DNA from: CBDEGU01 sp965238045
GTDB lineage: Bacteria; Acidobacteriota; Terriglobia; Bryobacterales; UBA6623
DNA: 64,000 bases
Direction of reading: 5' to 3'
Assembly: GCA_965238045.1 (NCBI GenBank)
Contig: CBDEGU010000011.1
Location: forward strand, 248,001-312,000
Part shown: piece by piece, positions 35,930 to 45,285 of the stretch
Layout: every line of letters begins with the position of its first letter
Position numbering within the stretch: position 1 is the stretch's first letter
The notes under the pieces: generated by a model
What the model saw: only the letters and a program-made list of their open reading frames with translations
Databases searched by the model: none
Told to the model about the DNA's origin: nothing
Made by a program: the position numbers and the translations under genes

Positions 35930-38341
35930 ATGGGTATCCGCTACAGCCACCACCCGCTCATCGCCGCCGTGCTGATGTTCTTGCTCGCGTCCTGCGCGAT
36001 GCAGGCGCCTCGTAGCGTGCGCGTCGAGGAGCCGCCCGCCCGCCCCAATCCAGTACCAGCACGAGAAGAAGCTGAGCCGGCTCGGCCCGTGACGACAGCC
36101 ACGACGGCGAATTCGGTCGTGGCTGAACCTTTAGCAGCCCCAGACCCAACACAGGCCACGGCACAAGAACGAGAGCTTCTTGAGAGCCTCGAACAGGCTG
36201 CCTTCGAGGCCCTGATTCAGGTGCCGGCGCCGGCCCATGATGGTCTTGCCGAGGCCGAACCCGAAGACGAGCGGGCACTGATCGACGAACTGAACGACAC
36301 CTCGATCCCCGATAATTTCGACCTCGAATCGGTGCGGATGGAGAGGCTGCGCGCCACCAAGTCCGAACTTCCCCTCGTGCTGAATGCCCAGGTCATCAAG
36401 CACATCAACTATTTCACTGGAAGGGGCAAGAAAACGCTGATTCGGACCCTCGAGCGGTCCGGCGCTTATCAGCCGATGATCGCCCGTATTCTCGAGGAAG
36501 AGGGTGTTCCAGCGGAGATTTTCCACCTCGCGCAGGCCGAATCGGGATTCCGTCCCAAGGCGCGTTCCCGCGCCTACGCTACCGGCATGTGGCAGTTCAT
36601 GAAGTTTCGGGGCAAACAGTACGGGCTGCGCCAGAACCGCTATATCGATGAGCGGTATGATCCAGAAAAGGCGACCCGGGCGGCGGCGCGGCATCTCTAT
36701 GATCTCTACATAGAGTTTGGCGACTGGTATCTGGCCATGGCGGCCTATAACGGCGGGCCGAACCGCATCAAGCGGGCGATCGCGCGCACGGGCAAGAAAG
36801 ATTTCTGGACCCACAGCAAGCGCAGACTGCTGCGCCGCGAGACGCGCAACTACGTGCCCATCATCCTCGGGCTGACCTATGTGACGAAGAATCTCGATGT
36901 CTACGGGATCGAGATCAAGGATCCGGCCCCGCCCGTTGTCTACGACACGGTAGAGACCGATACCGCGATTCACTTCGACTTGATCGCCGATCTCAGCGGC
37001 ACGAGCCGTGTGACGATCAAACAGCTCAATCCGGCGTTGCTACGATCGGCTACGCCGCCGTTTCGCTATGCGCTGCGTCTGCCCAAGGGCGGTTCGGAAA
37101 CCTTTCTCAGCGAAATCGAGCAGATTCCCAGCGATAAACGGCTCGCTTGGCGGCGTCATCGGGTCAAGGACGCCGAATCGCTCGCGGCCATCGCCAAGAA
37201 GTACCGCGTCAAGAAAGTTGATATTCTCGCGCACAACCAAATTCAAATTTCAGAAGGCGATCTCGTGCCCGGCGCCATGCTGACGATTCCGGCCCGGGCG
37301 CGCAAGCTGAGTGTGTACGGCGGTTCCAGGGGAGCGGGCGGGCTCCTCCAGGGTGGTTCGGGCAGGTACCGCATCGCGCGAGGCGATAACCTCGGCTCGA
37401 TTGCCCAGCGCTTCGGCGTCTCGCTCAGCGAGCTCCGACGGTGGAACGGGCTGTCGGGAAATCGAATCATCGCCGGCCGCTATCTGATTGTTAGGCCGCG
37501 GGCGGCGCAAGCCAGGACGGCCGCGCGGATGGCGCCAGCGTCCGGCGCCCGGATAAGCTATCGGGTCCGGAGCGGCGACAACCTCAGCGCCATCGCCAAA
37601 CGCCATGGCATGAGCGTCGCTCAGATCATGGCCTGGAACGGTCTGCGCGGCAGCCGTCTCCAGATTGGAGACAAACTGCTTGTCGCAGGTTCCTCGCCGA
37701 CGAGTACCCGCGTTGCTGCCCCGCCCACCGGCGGCGCCGCCCGTCCGATTCGCGCCGCCCGTCCGGCCCGTGCCGCCGCATCGGGAAGCCGTTACAAGAT
37801 CCGGCGCGGCGACAACCTGGTCTTGATCGCCCAGCGCTTCGGGGTCGATGTCGCCGACTTGAAACGGTGGAACGGCTTGAGAAGCAGCCGCATTACCGCC
37901 GGCGACGATTTGGTCGTTCGTCCCGGTTCGGCCCCTCCAGCCGCCGGCGCGACGCGCTACAAGATTCGTCCCGGCGATAGTCTCGATCGCATCGCCCGCC
38001 GGTTCGACGTGCGGGTATCGGCGTTGAAGAAATGGAACAACCTTCGCGGCAGCCGAATTACGGCCGGCAAGTACATCACCGTGCGGCCTGGCGCGGGTTC
38101 GGCGGGGCGGACGATGGCCGCCTCGCCGAGACAATCTCCGCCGAGGGCCGGCGCGAGCCGCTACCTCATTCGGCCGGGCGACAATCTTGCCGTCATCGCC
38201 AAGAGGTTTGGCGTGTCTGTGAAAGACCTCAAGCGATGGAACGGACTGCGAACCAGTCGCATTACCGCCGGAGACCATTTGATCGTCAGCCCCAATGCTC
38301 CGCGCGCTCGGCGAAACGCTGCCGGTGGTGGCGGCCTCTAA
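35930..38341 (+). CDS. mltD: MltD-like membrane-bound lytic murein transglycosylase lipoprotein with six LysM repeats
   Basis: 803 residues. The lipobox is FLLASC, so the protein is a lipoprotein. A Pro/Ala/Glu-rich linker leads to the SLT domain: HLAQAESGFRPKARSRAYATGMWQFM has the catalytic Glu near residue 202, followed by AAYNGGPNRIKRAI. MltD cleaves glycan strands of peptidoglycan to anhydro-muropeptides. After ~residue 405 six LysM-like units follow. The first (HRVKDAESLAAIAKKYRVKK) is degenerate; five clear ones each begin Y-x-I/V-R-x-GD-x-L. Spacers are Pro/Ala/Arg-rich. Classical MltD has two to four LysM, so this is long. ATG 35930 opens the signal peptide. Confidence 0.92.
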   Translation: MGIRYSHHPLIAAVLMFLLASCAMQAPRSVRVEEPPARPNPVPAREEAEPARPVTTATTANSVVAEPLAAPDPTQATAQERELLESLEQAAFEALIQVPAPAHDGLAEAEPEDERALIDELNDTSIPDNFDLESVRMERLRATKSELPLVLNAQVIKHINYFTGRGKKTLIRTLERSGAYQPMIARILEEEGVPAEIFHLAQAESGFRPKARSRAYATGMWQFMKFRGKQYGLRQNRYIDERYDPEKATRAAARHLYDLYIEFGDWYLAMAAYNGGPNRIKRAIARTGKKDFWTHSKRRLLRRETRNYVPIILGLTYVTKNLDVYGIEIKDPAPPVVYDTVETDTAIHFDLIADLSGTSRVTIKQLNPALLRSATPPFRYALRLPKGGSETFLSEIEQIPSDKRLAWRRHRVKDAESLAAIAKKYRVKKVDILAHNQIQISEGDLVPGAMLTIPARARKLSVYGGSRGAGGLLQGGSGRYRIARGDNLGSIAQRFGVSLSELRRWNGLSGNRIIAGRYLIVRPRAAQARTAARMAPASGARISYRVRSGDNLSAIAKRHGMSVAQIMAWNGLRGSRLQIGDKLLVAGSSPTSTRVAAPPTGGAARPIRAARPARAAASGSRYKIRRGDNLVLIAQRFGVDVADLKRWNGLRSSRITAGDDLVVRPGSAPPAAGATRYKIRPGDSLDRIARRFDVRVSALKKWNNLRGSRITAGKYITVRPGAGSAGRTMAASPRQSPPRAGASRYLIRPGDNLAVIAKRFGVSVKDLKRWNGLRTSRITAGDHLIVSPNAPRARRNAAGGGGL

Positions 38342-38662
38342 CCCCGGAAGCTGACCCCGAAGCTAATCCCCGCCTCTAACAGGTCCAACAAGTCTTCCCC
38401 CTTAGAATCAGTGGATTGTGCGCGTGTTTCGGCTCTGCGCCAGAGCCACTGTCAAGTTAATGATCCGATGGCGGTTCTGAGAATGGACCCCAAATCGGCT
38501 GGATGCGCTATGCTTTTTCAGTCAACCGCAACACCTCGCTGATTTCTTGGTCTCGCCTCAGGGGTCCACTCCATTTTCTATCGTCCTACACCGGGGAGAT
38601 TGCTATTGCCTGTTGACAACAATCCTATGCTCCGCCGGTGGGAGTTCGACTAAGATAGGAGC
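38342..38662. other. Intergenic region with inverted-repeat remnant and 29-bp repeat
   Basis: No gene. An 85-base segment, 38484-38568, is bounded by the perfect inverted repeat TGGACCCC/GGGGTCCA, as an IS or MITE remnant might be. Copy B of the 29-base repeat follows at 38591. Confidence 0.5.
38591..38619 (+). repeat. 29-bp dispersed repeat, copy B
   Basis: CCGGGGAGATTGCTATTGCC plus TGTTGACAA. It differs from copy A (35788-35816) at three positions, each involving a C or T to G change. It lies 44 bases before the small zinc-ribbon gene. Confidence 0.75.
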
Positions 38663-38965
38663 ATGGGAGACGGGGTCTTCGAGATCGAATGTCCGTGCTG
38701 CGGGGCAACGATAGAGATCGACTCGGCTACCCAGGTCGTCGTGTCACACCAGCGGCCCGAACCGAAACCGGTCCATCAGAACCTTGGCGACGCGGTGAAG
38801 CAACTGAAATCGGAAGAAAGCACCCGTGACGAACGTTTCGACCAGCAGTTCCAGGCCGAGCGAAAGCACGGTCAAGAACTGACCAAGAAGTTCGACGGTC
38901 TGCTCAAGAAGACCCGCGCGGAAGGGCCGGTGAAGCCCGTTCTTCGAGATATCGATCTGGACTGA
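38663..38965 (+). CDS. Small zinc-ribbon protein of unknown function
   Basis: 100 residues starting GDGVFEIECPCCGATIEID, a single CPCC half-ribbon; only one pair of Cys is present, so zinc binding would need dimerisation or other ligands. The rest is charged and helical (NLGDAVKQLKSEESTRDERFDQQFQAERKHGQELTKKFDGLLKK). An AGGAG site lies very close to the ATG. Its stop directly abuts the stop of the convergent 1415-residue gene with no base between. Function not recognised. Confidence 0.7.
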   Translation: MGDGVFEIECPCCGATIEIDSATQVVVSHQRPEPKPVHQNLGDAVKQLKSEESTRDERFDQQFQAERKHGQELTKKFDGLLKKTRAEGPVKPVLRDIDLD

Positions 38966-41900
38966 TCATTCCTCCGAGGCCGCGGTCTCGTCCGAGCCAA
39001 GCCGCTCCCCTTGAATCCAGCGCAGAATGGTTCGATACTCGGGGCTGTTCTTGCGCGCGAGCCAGCGCAGATCCCCTCCGTGAGAGAAGCGCTGGCTGTC
39101 GCCGATACCAGCCGCGTCCTCGTCGGAAATGGGTTTGTTCAGCAGGAGGCTGCTTTCGGGTTCCGCGACATTCACGACTCCGATCGCCGCAGAGTAGTTG
39201 GTGCGAATCTGGCTTTCGTTCAAGACTCCGTACTGGTCGGGCTCAATGAGCTTGAAGATCGTGTGATTGGAGTGGCAGTTCACGCAGGCCAGCCCGTCCG
39301 CTCCTTTCTTGGCGAGGATAGTCTGCACGCGGACCTTAAAGTATTCGTAGTCGAGCAACTGCCGGCTATCGAAATGCTCTCGTCCGGCGCGCGCATCGAC
39401 TGAGGCTCGCAGAGCCAGCGCGGAGTTGAGCACGTCGCGGTCGGGGTCATCGAGCAGTTTCGCTAATCGGGTGAGCAGGTCCGGGTCGTCCCGCAGCGGC
39501 CCGATGGTTCTCAGAGCCGACAAGGCCGCGGAGCGAACCTTGGCGCCGGCGTGATTCATCGCGCTGAGCAGGAGTGAGCGTATCCTCGCCATGGAGGGGG
39601 CGTAGCGGTCGTTCTTGTAGTCCAGCGTGCCGAGCAGCCCGAGCGCGGCGATCAATTGTTCGGGTTCTGCGCCGGAGACCTGGCGCTGATAGGCGTCTCG
39701 CAGCGCGGCGAACGAGAAGGCCCGCGGCACGTCGAGGACAAAGGCCAGCGAGGCCAGCCGTGTAGCGGCCCGGGAACTGGAAAACCCGCCCGCCACCCAG
39801 AGGGACGATTTCCGTTCTTCGCGCAGCCCGGGAGAAGCCGACAGCGCCCGCACGAGATGAGCGAAGGCGGGGTCCTCCGGCGTCGTGGTTGCCATTCTCG
39901 TCCGCAGGGCCGCTTGCACATCGGAACGGGTGGCGAGCGACTGCTGTTGGCTGGCGCTCAGCACGGCGGCGGCCACATCGACCCCGAGCGCGTCGCCTTC
40001 GGCCAGAATGCGGCTCAATCGCGAAGCCACCTCAAGGCTGCCGGTTTCGGCCTTGGGCAGAAGAACCTTGCTGATTTGGGCGATCTCGCCGCGTATCGCC
40101 GGGGGCCCGAAAGCCGCCAGGTCGAGAAGCCGTTCAGCGAGCCTGGCGTCGATGGGAAAGGGGTCGAGGAAGCGCAAGGCCTTCGCGGTGGCCAGAGCCA
40201 AATCGGGAGTATCCCTCGAGAGAGTCGTCAGCAAGGCCTCGTTGATCAGGGGCGCGGAGTCGTCGTAGAACTTCGGGGCCTCGCTGTCGTTCCCGGCCTT
40301 GGCGCGGGCGCCGGTGCCAGCGCTGAGGGGATCGTAGACCGCGAACCATTTGTACCCACTCACCCATGGACCGGTGACGGTTTCGGGCAGCGGCGCGCCG
40401 TCAAGCCACGAAATATCGCCCAACCCTTCGCGAAGCACGTGGGTGTAGAGGGAGCGCAGCAGACCGTCGCGCGCCAGCGCATTTCCGCCGACCATGGCTT
40501 CGCGGAAGCGAGCGGCTTGCGCGAGAACGGTTTCGCGGTGTCCGCGCTGAATCTCGGCGCGGTCCTCGTCGCGCTTGACCCGCACCATCCAGGAGCGGTA
40601 GAGATAGCGGAGATTGTCGTCGAGCGTGTTGTAGTAGGCCTCGATCAAGTTACGCCGCACCCAGGGATGCGCTTCCCGCCCCAGGCCGTTGATGAGCGCA
40701 AGCTCGATCTCCTTCCTGTGGCCGCCGTCGCGGTCCCAAAACCACCATTGATAGAGCGCCTGCACGGCCTGCATGCGGACAGAGGGAACCGGCTCATGCC
40801 ATACCATGCGAACCAATTCCCGGCCGAGACGCCATTCGCCGGTCAAGTACTTGAAGTGCTGATTGAAGATGCGCGCCGCTCCCCAGCGCGTTCGTCCGTC
40901 GGACGCGCGTAGCGCCCGCCGCACGGCGGCCACCAGCCGGTCGTTGGCCGCGGGCTTGCGTGAACCGATCTGCCGCAAGGCCCAAGCGGCCTCGCGCTGG
41001 ACGATCTTACTGCGATCTCCCAGCCGGCGCGAGAGCGCGTGGATCGAACCCGCGTCGGCGAAACGTCCCAGCGCGACGGCGGCTTGGAAGCGCACCAGCA
41101 CATGCTTGGAATCGAGCAGCTTGGCGATGGCGGCGACCACGCCGTCGGAAGGCCGGTCCCAGTGCATGTTGAGCGCGTGCAGGGTGGCGGGGATATCGTG
41201 CTCGCCGAAATCGGTGGAGGGTTTTGGGAATCCGGCGTTCCAGCCCTTGACGCCACCGATTGCGCTGGATCCGGAACGGGCGTTGGGCCCGGGGAAGAGT
41301 TCCGAGAGCGCCATGATGGCGTATTGCGTATCGCGGAAGGGCGTATCAAAGTTCTTGTAATCGGGCGAGCCTTGCCAGGCTCCGCTGGGCGTCTGCCGGG
41401 AAAGACAGTATTCGACCACCTGGCGCATTCTCGGATCGCTGGTCGTGAGGCCCGCTTTGGCCAGCGCGTAGAGCGTGTGATAGGTCTGAAACTCCGAGCG
41501 CCGCGGACCCTCTTCTTGCGCACCTTTTCCGGGACGCGGGGGGATTTTCTTTTTCCGCAAGACATGCTTGCCCCAGTCATATTCGACGATTTCCATGTCG
41601 AAGGGCATGGCCCAGGCGCCGTCCCTCTTCTGGTGGCTGAAGATGCGCTCGACGTTGGCCTTTATTTTGTCGCGGTACTTGCCGGGACCCAACTCGGCCA
41701 AGGCGACGGTTTGCCAGGCGAGGTCGAGCATGTCGGCCGGCTCACCGGCGAGGAGAACCTGTTCGGTCTGGTGGCGCAGCGCCTGGTACTTCGCTTGGCC
41801 GGTTCGCTGGTAATAGTCCCCGAAAAGCACCGCGCTGTGATGCGCGACTTCATAACCGGAAATGCGGGGCAGATTGCCGTTCGATTCCGGCTGCGGCTGG

Positions 41901-43213
41901 GCGACGCCGGGCCAGTACAATTCCAGGAAGTCGCGAATGCCGCGATAGAGTTCCTCGCGGCGCTCGCCGGAAATTTCGTTGTCGAACTTGCCGACGATAT
42001 AAGCCAGCCGGCTCAGCACATTGCCCGGCGCGTGGATCATGCGCGCCCACGACGCATCACTGTCGCCGTAAAGCGGGCGGGGATTATTCGAGAGCCGTTC
42101 GATCAGAAATTGCAGGCTGGGCCGGGCGCGAACCGGGTAACCGTTTTCGACGGCGATCATTTCGGCGCGGGCCGAAAAATGGGTCGGGTGGCAGGCGATG
42201 CAAAGCCGTGTTTCCTGCACCGGGTTGCTTGTCCGAAGCGCAACCACACCGCGCCGCGGCACATTGGCATGCCAGCTATCGCCCTTGCGAACGATGTAGT
42301 CCATCGCGACCCGAACCGCCTGACGGGGATCGCGATAGGGAGGAAGCGGGTAGAGCTCGGTTTCCAGCTGGTAGGCCGGATGGTTGCCCATCACGCGCAG
42401 GTAATACGTCCCGGGCGAAAGCACTCGCGGCAATAACTTGTAGAGTCCATGCAGAATCGTCGATTTTTCGGGCTCGAACCGCTCGATGCCGCGGGTGTAC
42501 TCTAGCGGCTTGCCGTCTTGGATTGTGAAGATCGCGACATCAACGGGCACGTCGCGATCGAGCATTTCGATATTGATGTGGATCAGCTTGTCGCCGGGTC
42601 CGGCGTAGTCAAAGCGGTACCAGTGGATTCCGCCGAGCATCTGAGCGAAGGTCTCGCTGGGCGTACCGAGTGAGGGAATATAGGAGCGGTCATCAGCGGT
42701 GGCAAACACCGTCGAGCCTAGCTCGATGGGCTGGGCGTCGCGCCAGTTCGCGTGCGAGGCCACGCCGAGCTGAGCTATTGCGCTCTCGCCGGCCGGAATC
42801 GGGATGAGTTCTACTTCGACCCCTGCCAGAGGGCCCGCCAGATGTTCCGCATCGAGGCGGACGACCGCCTTGCCGGAACTCTCCGGACGGACGGTCACAT
42901 AGAGGTCGGCGTCGCCGGCGTGCAGGGTTTTCTCGACTGCGGCGCCCGAGGGGTCTTGCCAAGCAACTCCCAGCAGATCATCGCGCCCCAGGGCGCTGAT
43001 GTCGGGAACCGATACCAGCAGCCCGTAGTTCTTCCCGTTGGTGACGGAGAATTCGATGTTTTCGATCGCGCCGGGCTGGAGCGCGACGGTTCGCCTGGCC
43101 GGTACAGCGGCTCCAAAAGCCGCCACACGCAACACGATGAGCACGGCGGCCAGAGCCGCTACGGCCATCACGCCGAAGAACCATCGCATTCCAGAACAAC
43201 ATTGCAATTTCAT
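38966..43213 (-). CDS. Large exported diheme protein with alpha/alpha-toroid and HEAT-repeat regions
   Basis: 1415 residues, not matched to a named family. An N-terminal membrane anchor (GVMAVAALAAVLIVLRVAAFG) precedes beta-rich regions. A c-type heme site, RLCIACHPTHFSA (CIACH, near residue 338), follows. Next comes an alpha/alpha-toroid segment with QTYHTLYALAKAGL, VVEYCLSRQTPSGAWQG and DTQYAIMALSELFPG, resembling squalene-cyclase/prenyltransferase QW-type repeats. HEAT-like repeats then span the middle (RFQAAVALGRFADAGSIHALSRRLGD and similar). A second heme site, GLACVNCHSNHTIFK (CVNCH, near residue 1311), lies in the C-terminal region. ATG 43213 is taken as start; ATG 43189 is possible. 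Cytochrome maturation would be needed for assembly. Confidence 0.75.
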   Translation of the reverse strand: MKLQCCSGMRWFFGVMAVAALAAVLIVLRVAAFGAAVPARRTVALQPGAIENIEFSVTNGKNYGLLVSVPDISALGRDDLLGVAWQDPSGAAVEKTLHAGDADLYVTVRPESSGKAVVRLDAEHLAGPLAGVEVELIPIPAGESAIAQLGVASHANWRDAQPIELGSTVFATADDRSYIPSLGTPSETFAQMLGGIHWYRFDYAGPGDKLIHINIEMLDRDVPVDVAIFTIQDGKPLEYTRGIERFEPEKSTILHGLYKLLPRVLSPGTYYLRVMGNHPAYQLETELYPLPPYRDPRQAVRVAMDYIVRKGDSWHANVPRRGVVALRTSNPVQETRLCIACHPTHFSARAEMIAVENGYPVRARPSLQFLIERLSNNPRPLYGDSDASWARMIHAPGNVLSRLAYIVGKFDNEISGERREELYRGIRDFLELYWPGVAQPQPESNGNLPRISGYEVAHHSAVLFGDYYQRTGQAKYQALRHQTEQVLLAGEPADMLDLAWQTVALAELGPGKYRDKIKANVERIFSHQKRDGAWAMPFDMEIVEYDWGKHVLRKKKIPPRPGKGAQEEGPRRSEFQTYHTLYALAKAGLTTSDPRMRQVVEYCLSRQTPSGAWQGSPDYKNFDTPFRDTQYAIMALSELFPGPNARSGSSAIGGVKGWNAGFPKPSTDFGEHDIPATLHALNMHWDRPSDGVVAAIAKLLDSKHVLVRFQAAVALGRFADAGSIHALSRRLGDRSKIVQREAAWALRQIGSRKPAANDRLVAAVRRALRASDGRTRWGAARIFNQHFKYLTGEWRLGRELVRMVWHEPVPSVRMQAVQALYQWWFWDRDGGHRKEIELALINGLGREAHPWVRRNLIEAYYNTLDDNLRYLYRSWMVRVKRDEDRAEIQRGHRETVLAQAARFREAMVGGNALARDGLLRSLYTHVLREGLGDISWLDGAPLPETVTGPWVSGYKWFAVYDPLSAGTGARAKAGNDSEAPKFYDDSAPLINEALLTTLSRDTPDLALATAKALRFLDPFPIDARLAERLLDLAAFGPPAIRGEIAQISKVLLPKAETGSLEVASRLSRILAEGDALGVDVAAAVLSASQQQSLATRSDVQAALRTRMATTTPEDPAFAHLVRALSASPGLREERKSSLWVAGGFSSSRAATRLASLAFVLDVPRAFSFAALRDAYQRQVSGAEPEQLIAALGLLGTLDYKNDRYAPSMARIRSLLLSAMNHAGAKVRSAALSALRTIGPLRDDPDLLTRLAKLLDDPDRDVLNSALALRASVDARAGREHFDSRQLLDYEYFKVRVQTILAKKGADGLACVNCHSNHTIFKLIEPDQYGVLNESQIRTNYSAAIGVVNVAEPESSLLLNKPISDEDAAGIGDSQRFSHGGDLRWLARKNSPEYRTILRWIQGERLGSDETAASEE

Positions 43214-43422
43214 TCGACCCCCGTGCTGGTGGTGCAAACTTCTTCCTCGACACCGACGATTATAACCAGAACCAGGAGTTGAGAGTTCAAAAAGGGCGGC
43301 GAGGTTCCTAAAACTCTACCCTCCCGGTTGGGTCAAGGCTTGGCCGCGAGCTTTTGGCCGCGGTCTCGCCGCTCAGTGTCGCCGCTCATGGAATAATCAA
43401 GAGAGCGTTTTCCAACCGCGAC

Positions 43423-43827
43423 ATGGCGCAACCGGTCTATCCCCACCTCAAAGACGCCGTTCTCGACCTGGACGAAGTCCTCATCCACACGCTGGATGGA
43501 TTCTCGCTCCAGCGGGCGGGAGAACATTATCGAGCCGTTTTTCGCTTCGCGTTTTACGGACCCGATCTCGATGCCCTCGATAGCACGCCGGAGGGTGAGC
43601 GGGTCTCGAGCCTCGCGCAGTACCCGGACATCAAGGTTATGATCGAGGGCTCGGCAGCTCCCAAACAACAGATCGACGAGTTGAGTGATTGCGGCATCCT
43701 GGGTGAACTGCTGGCCGTCGAGATGGCGCCTGGCGCGGCCGGAAACGAGACCGGCGCCGGCAAGTGGATCGTTACGACGCATTGCGGCTGCCAGGCCGAG
43801 CGCATCGAGTGGATGCGCTCGATCTGA
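43423..43827 (+). CDS. Hypothetical protein
   Basis: 134 residues, not recognised. The sequence is mostly acidic and alpha/beta (YPHLKDAVLDLDEVLIHTLDGF, HYRAVFRFAFYGPDLDALD) with Cys at CGILGEL and HCGC near the C-terminus. It is divergent from the diheme gene and convergent with the kinase gene. A frame on the opposite strand covers the same bases; the plus-strand product is preferred because its composition is more protein-like. No function is suggested. Confidence 0.5.
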   Translation: MAQPVYPHLKDAVLDLDEVLIHTLDGFSLQRAGEHYRAVFRFAFYGPDLDALDSTPEGERVSSLAQYPDIKVMIEGSAAPKQQIDELSDCGILGELLAVEMAPGAAGNETGAGKWIVTTHCGCQAERIEWMRSI

Positions 43828-43875
43828 TGCCCGCGAGCCGGGGGCGCCAGCCGCGGGCCGGGGATACAAGGCAGG

Positions 43876-44976
43876 CTAGTTCTTGGCGTCCTCGAACACC
43901 GGAAGAGTGAAATAGAACGCGGTTCCCCGCCCGACTTGCGATTCAACCCAGATGCGTCCCTGGTGCTGGTCGACGATCTTCTTGCAGGTCGCCAGACCGA
44001 TTCCCGAACCCTCGAATTTTCTGCCCGCGTCGAGACGTTTGAAAGGAGCGAAGATCTTGTCGTGATCGGCCGGGTCGATGCCGATGCCGTTATCCTTGAC
44101 CCATAGGTGCCACCATCCTTGCTTTGGTGCAGGCTCGGAGCCGACATCGAGAACGGGCGAATCGTGACCGCGAAACTTGATGCCGTTCGCGATCAGGTTC
44201 TGCAATAGCTGAGAGAGGGCCGCTTCGTCGCCGAACACCACGGGCAGCGAACCCACGCGCACTTCGGCTTGCTTGGCGTGCATCAAGGCCGTCAGTCCAT
44301 GCATGACCGACTCGGCCACCGATTGCAGGTTCACTTCCGAGAGCGGTTTGCCTGCTCTGCCCCCGCGGGAGTAGGCCAGCATGCCCTCGATCATCTCCGA
44401 CATGCGGCCTCCCATGCGGACCGCGGCATCGATAAACTCCTGGCCCCGGTCGTCGAGACGCTGGCGATAGAAATCGCGGATCAGTGCGAGGTTCTCTCTG
44501 ATGGTACAGAGCGGCTGCTGCAAGTCATGAGCGACGATCGAGACAAATTCTTCCAGCTCGCGCTGCTTTTCGCGGAGCGCCCGGGCAAGCCGCACTTTCT
44601 CGATGGAGTTTAAGATGGACCGCTGCAGCGAGGCGGGCTGGATGGCGGACTTGACCAGATAGTCCTGCGCGCCGCGATTGAGCGCCTCGACGGCTACCAT
44701 TTCGTTGCCATTTCCGGTGACAGCGATCACCGGAAGGTCGGCGCCGAGGCCGCGCAGTTCCGAGAGAACTTCCAGGCCGGTCGTGTCTCCGAGATGGTAG
44801 TCGAGCAGCAGGCAGTCGCCTTGGTTGTTCAGCACCGCGTCCCGGCCCGACTCCCAATCGAGATAATGCACGAACTCGACGTCGAACTCAGGAATCTTCT
44901 CGATGTTGCGCCGGAGAATCTCCGCGTCAGCGGGATTGTCATCGATCACCAGAATGCGCAACGATCGGGGTCGCAT
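43876..44976 (-). CDS. Receiver-histidine kinase hybrid
   Basis: 366 residues. The N-terminal receiver domain has the phospho-acceptor in LLLDYHLGDTTGLEVLSELRG (Asp near residue 55) and VIAVTGNG, and the conserved Lys follows in AQDYLVKSAIQPAS. A linker with coiled-coil leads to the dimerisation domain with the H-box IVAHDLQQPLCTIRENLALI (His near residue 150). The ATPase domain has LLQNLIANGIKFRG, VKDNGIGIDPADHDKIFAPF and GSGIGLATCKKIVDQH. No transmembrane segment is present, so it is cytoplasmic. Having a receiver in front of the kinase is a common layout in phosphorelays; no partner regulator is nearby. Confidence 0.93.
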   Translation of the reverse strand: MRPRSLRILVIDDNPADAEILRRNIEKIPEFDVEFVHYLDWESGRDAVLNNQGDCLLLDYHLGDTTGLEVLSELRGLGADLPVIAVTGNGNEMVAVEALNRGAQDYLVKSAIQPASLQRSILNSIEKVRLARALREKQRELEEFVSIVAHDLQQPLCTIRENLALIRDFYRQRLDDRGQEFIDAAVRMGGRMSEMIEGMLAYSRGGRAGKPLSEVNLQSVAESVMHGLTALMHAKQAEVRVGSLPVVFGDEAALSQLLQNLIANGIKFRGHDSPVLDVGSEPAPKQGWWHLWVKDNGIGIDPADHDKIFAPFKRLDAGRKFEGSGIGLATCKKIVDQHQGRIWVESQVGRGTAFYFTLPVFEDAKN

Positions 44977-45285
44977 CTTTTCTCGTTATTGGCCCTCGCG
45001 GCCCATGGCAGGAGTCGGGCTGCTAGGAGAAACGGTCGCGACGCCCGTGCCGACCCACGTGCCGCTCGATCGTCCGGCGGCAGAGCGCCAGCCCGGCCGC
45101 TGGTATGGAGCCACGGCGTGGAGACGCTTGCAAGGCGCGAAGCGATTCCCGTAGTGTCGAGGGTCCGCCCAGGCATCCGCCCAACCATGTGAGCGCTCGC
45201 ATCGGTTTGATCGGCAATCCGCAACCGCGGCATTAGCAGGCGCCGGTCCCCAACGAGCGCGTAATGGAAAGAACGCCGATTCGTT
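44977..45285. other. Intergenic region upstream of the kinase gene
   Basis: No gene is seen. The 11-base repeat CGGGCTGCTAG occurs at 45016-45026, about 40 bases upstream of the kinase start. No promoter motif stands out. Confidence 0.4.
45016..45026 (+). repeat. 11-bp recurrent sequence CGGGCTGCTAG, copy 2
   Basis: Located in the intergenic region before the kinase gene. Confidence 0.6.

Noticed and set aside
43333..43869. Minus-strand frame of 178 codons opposite the 134-residue gene
   Set aside because: Arg/Ser/Ala-rich with no motif; the plus-strand frame has a more protein-like composition.
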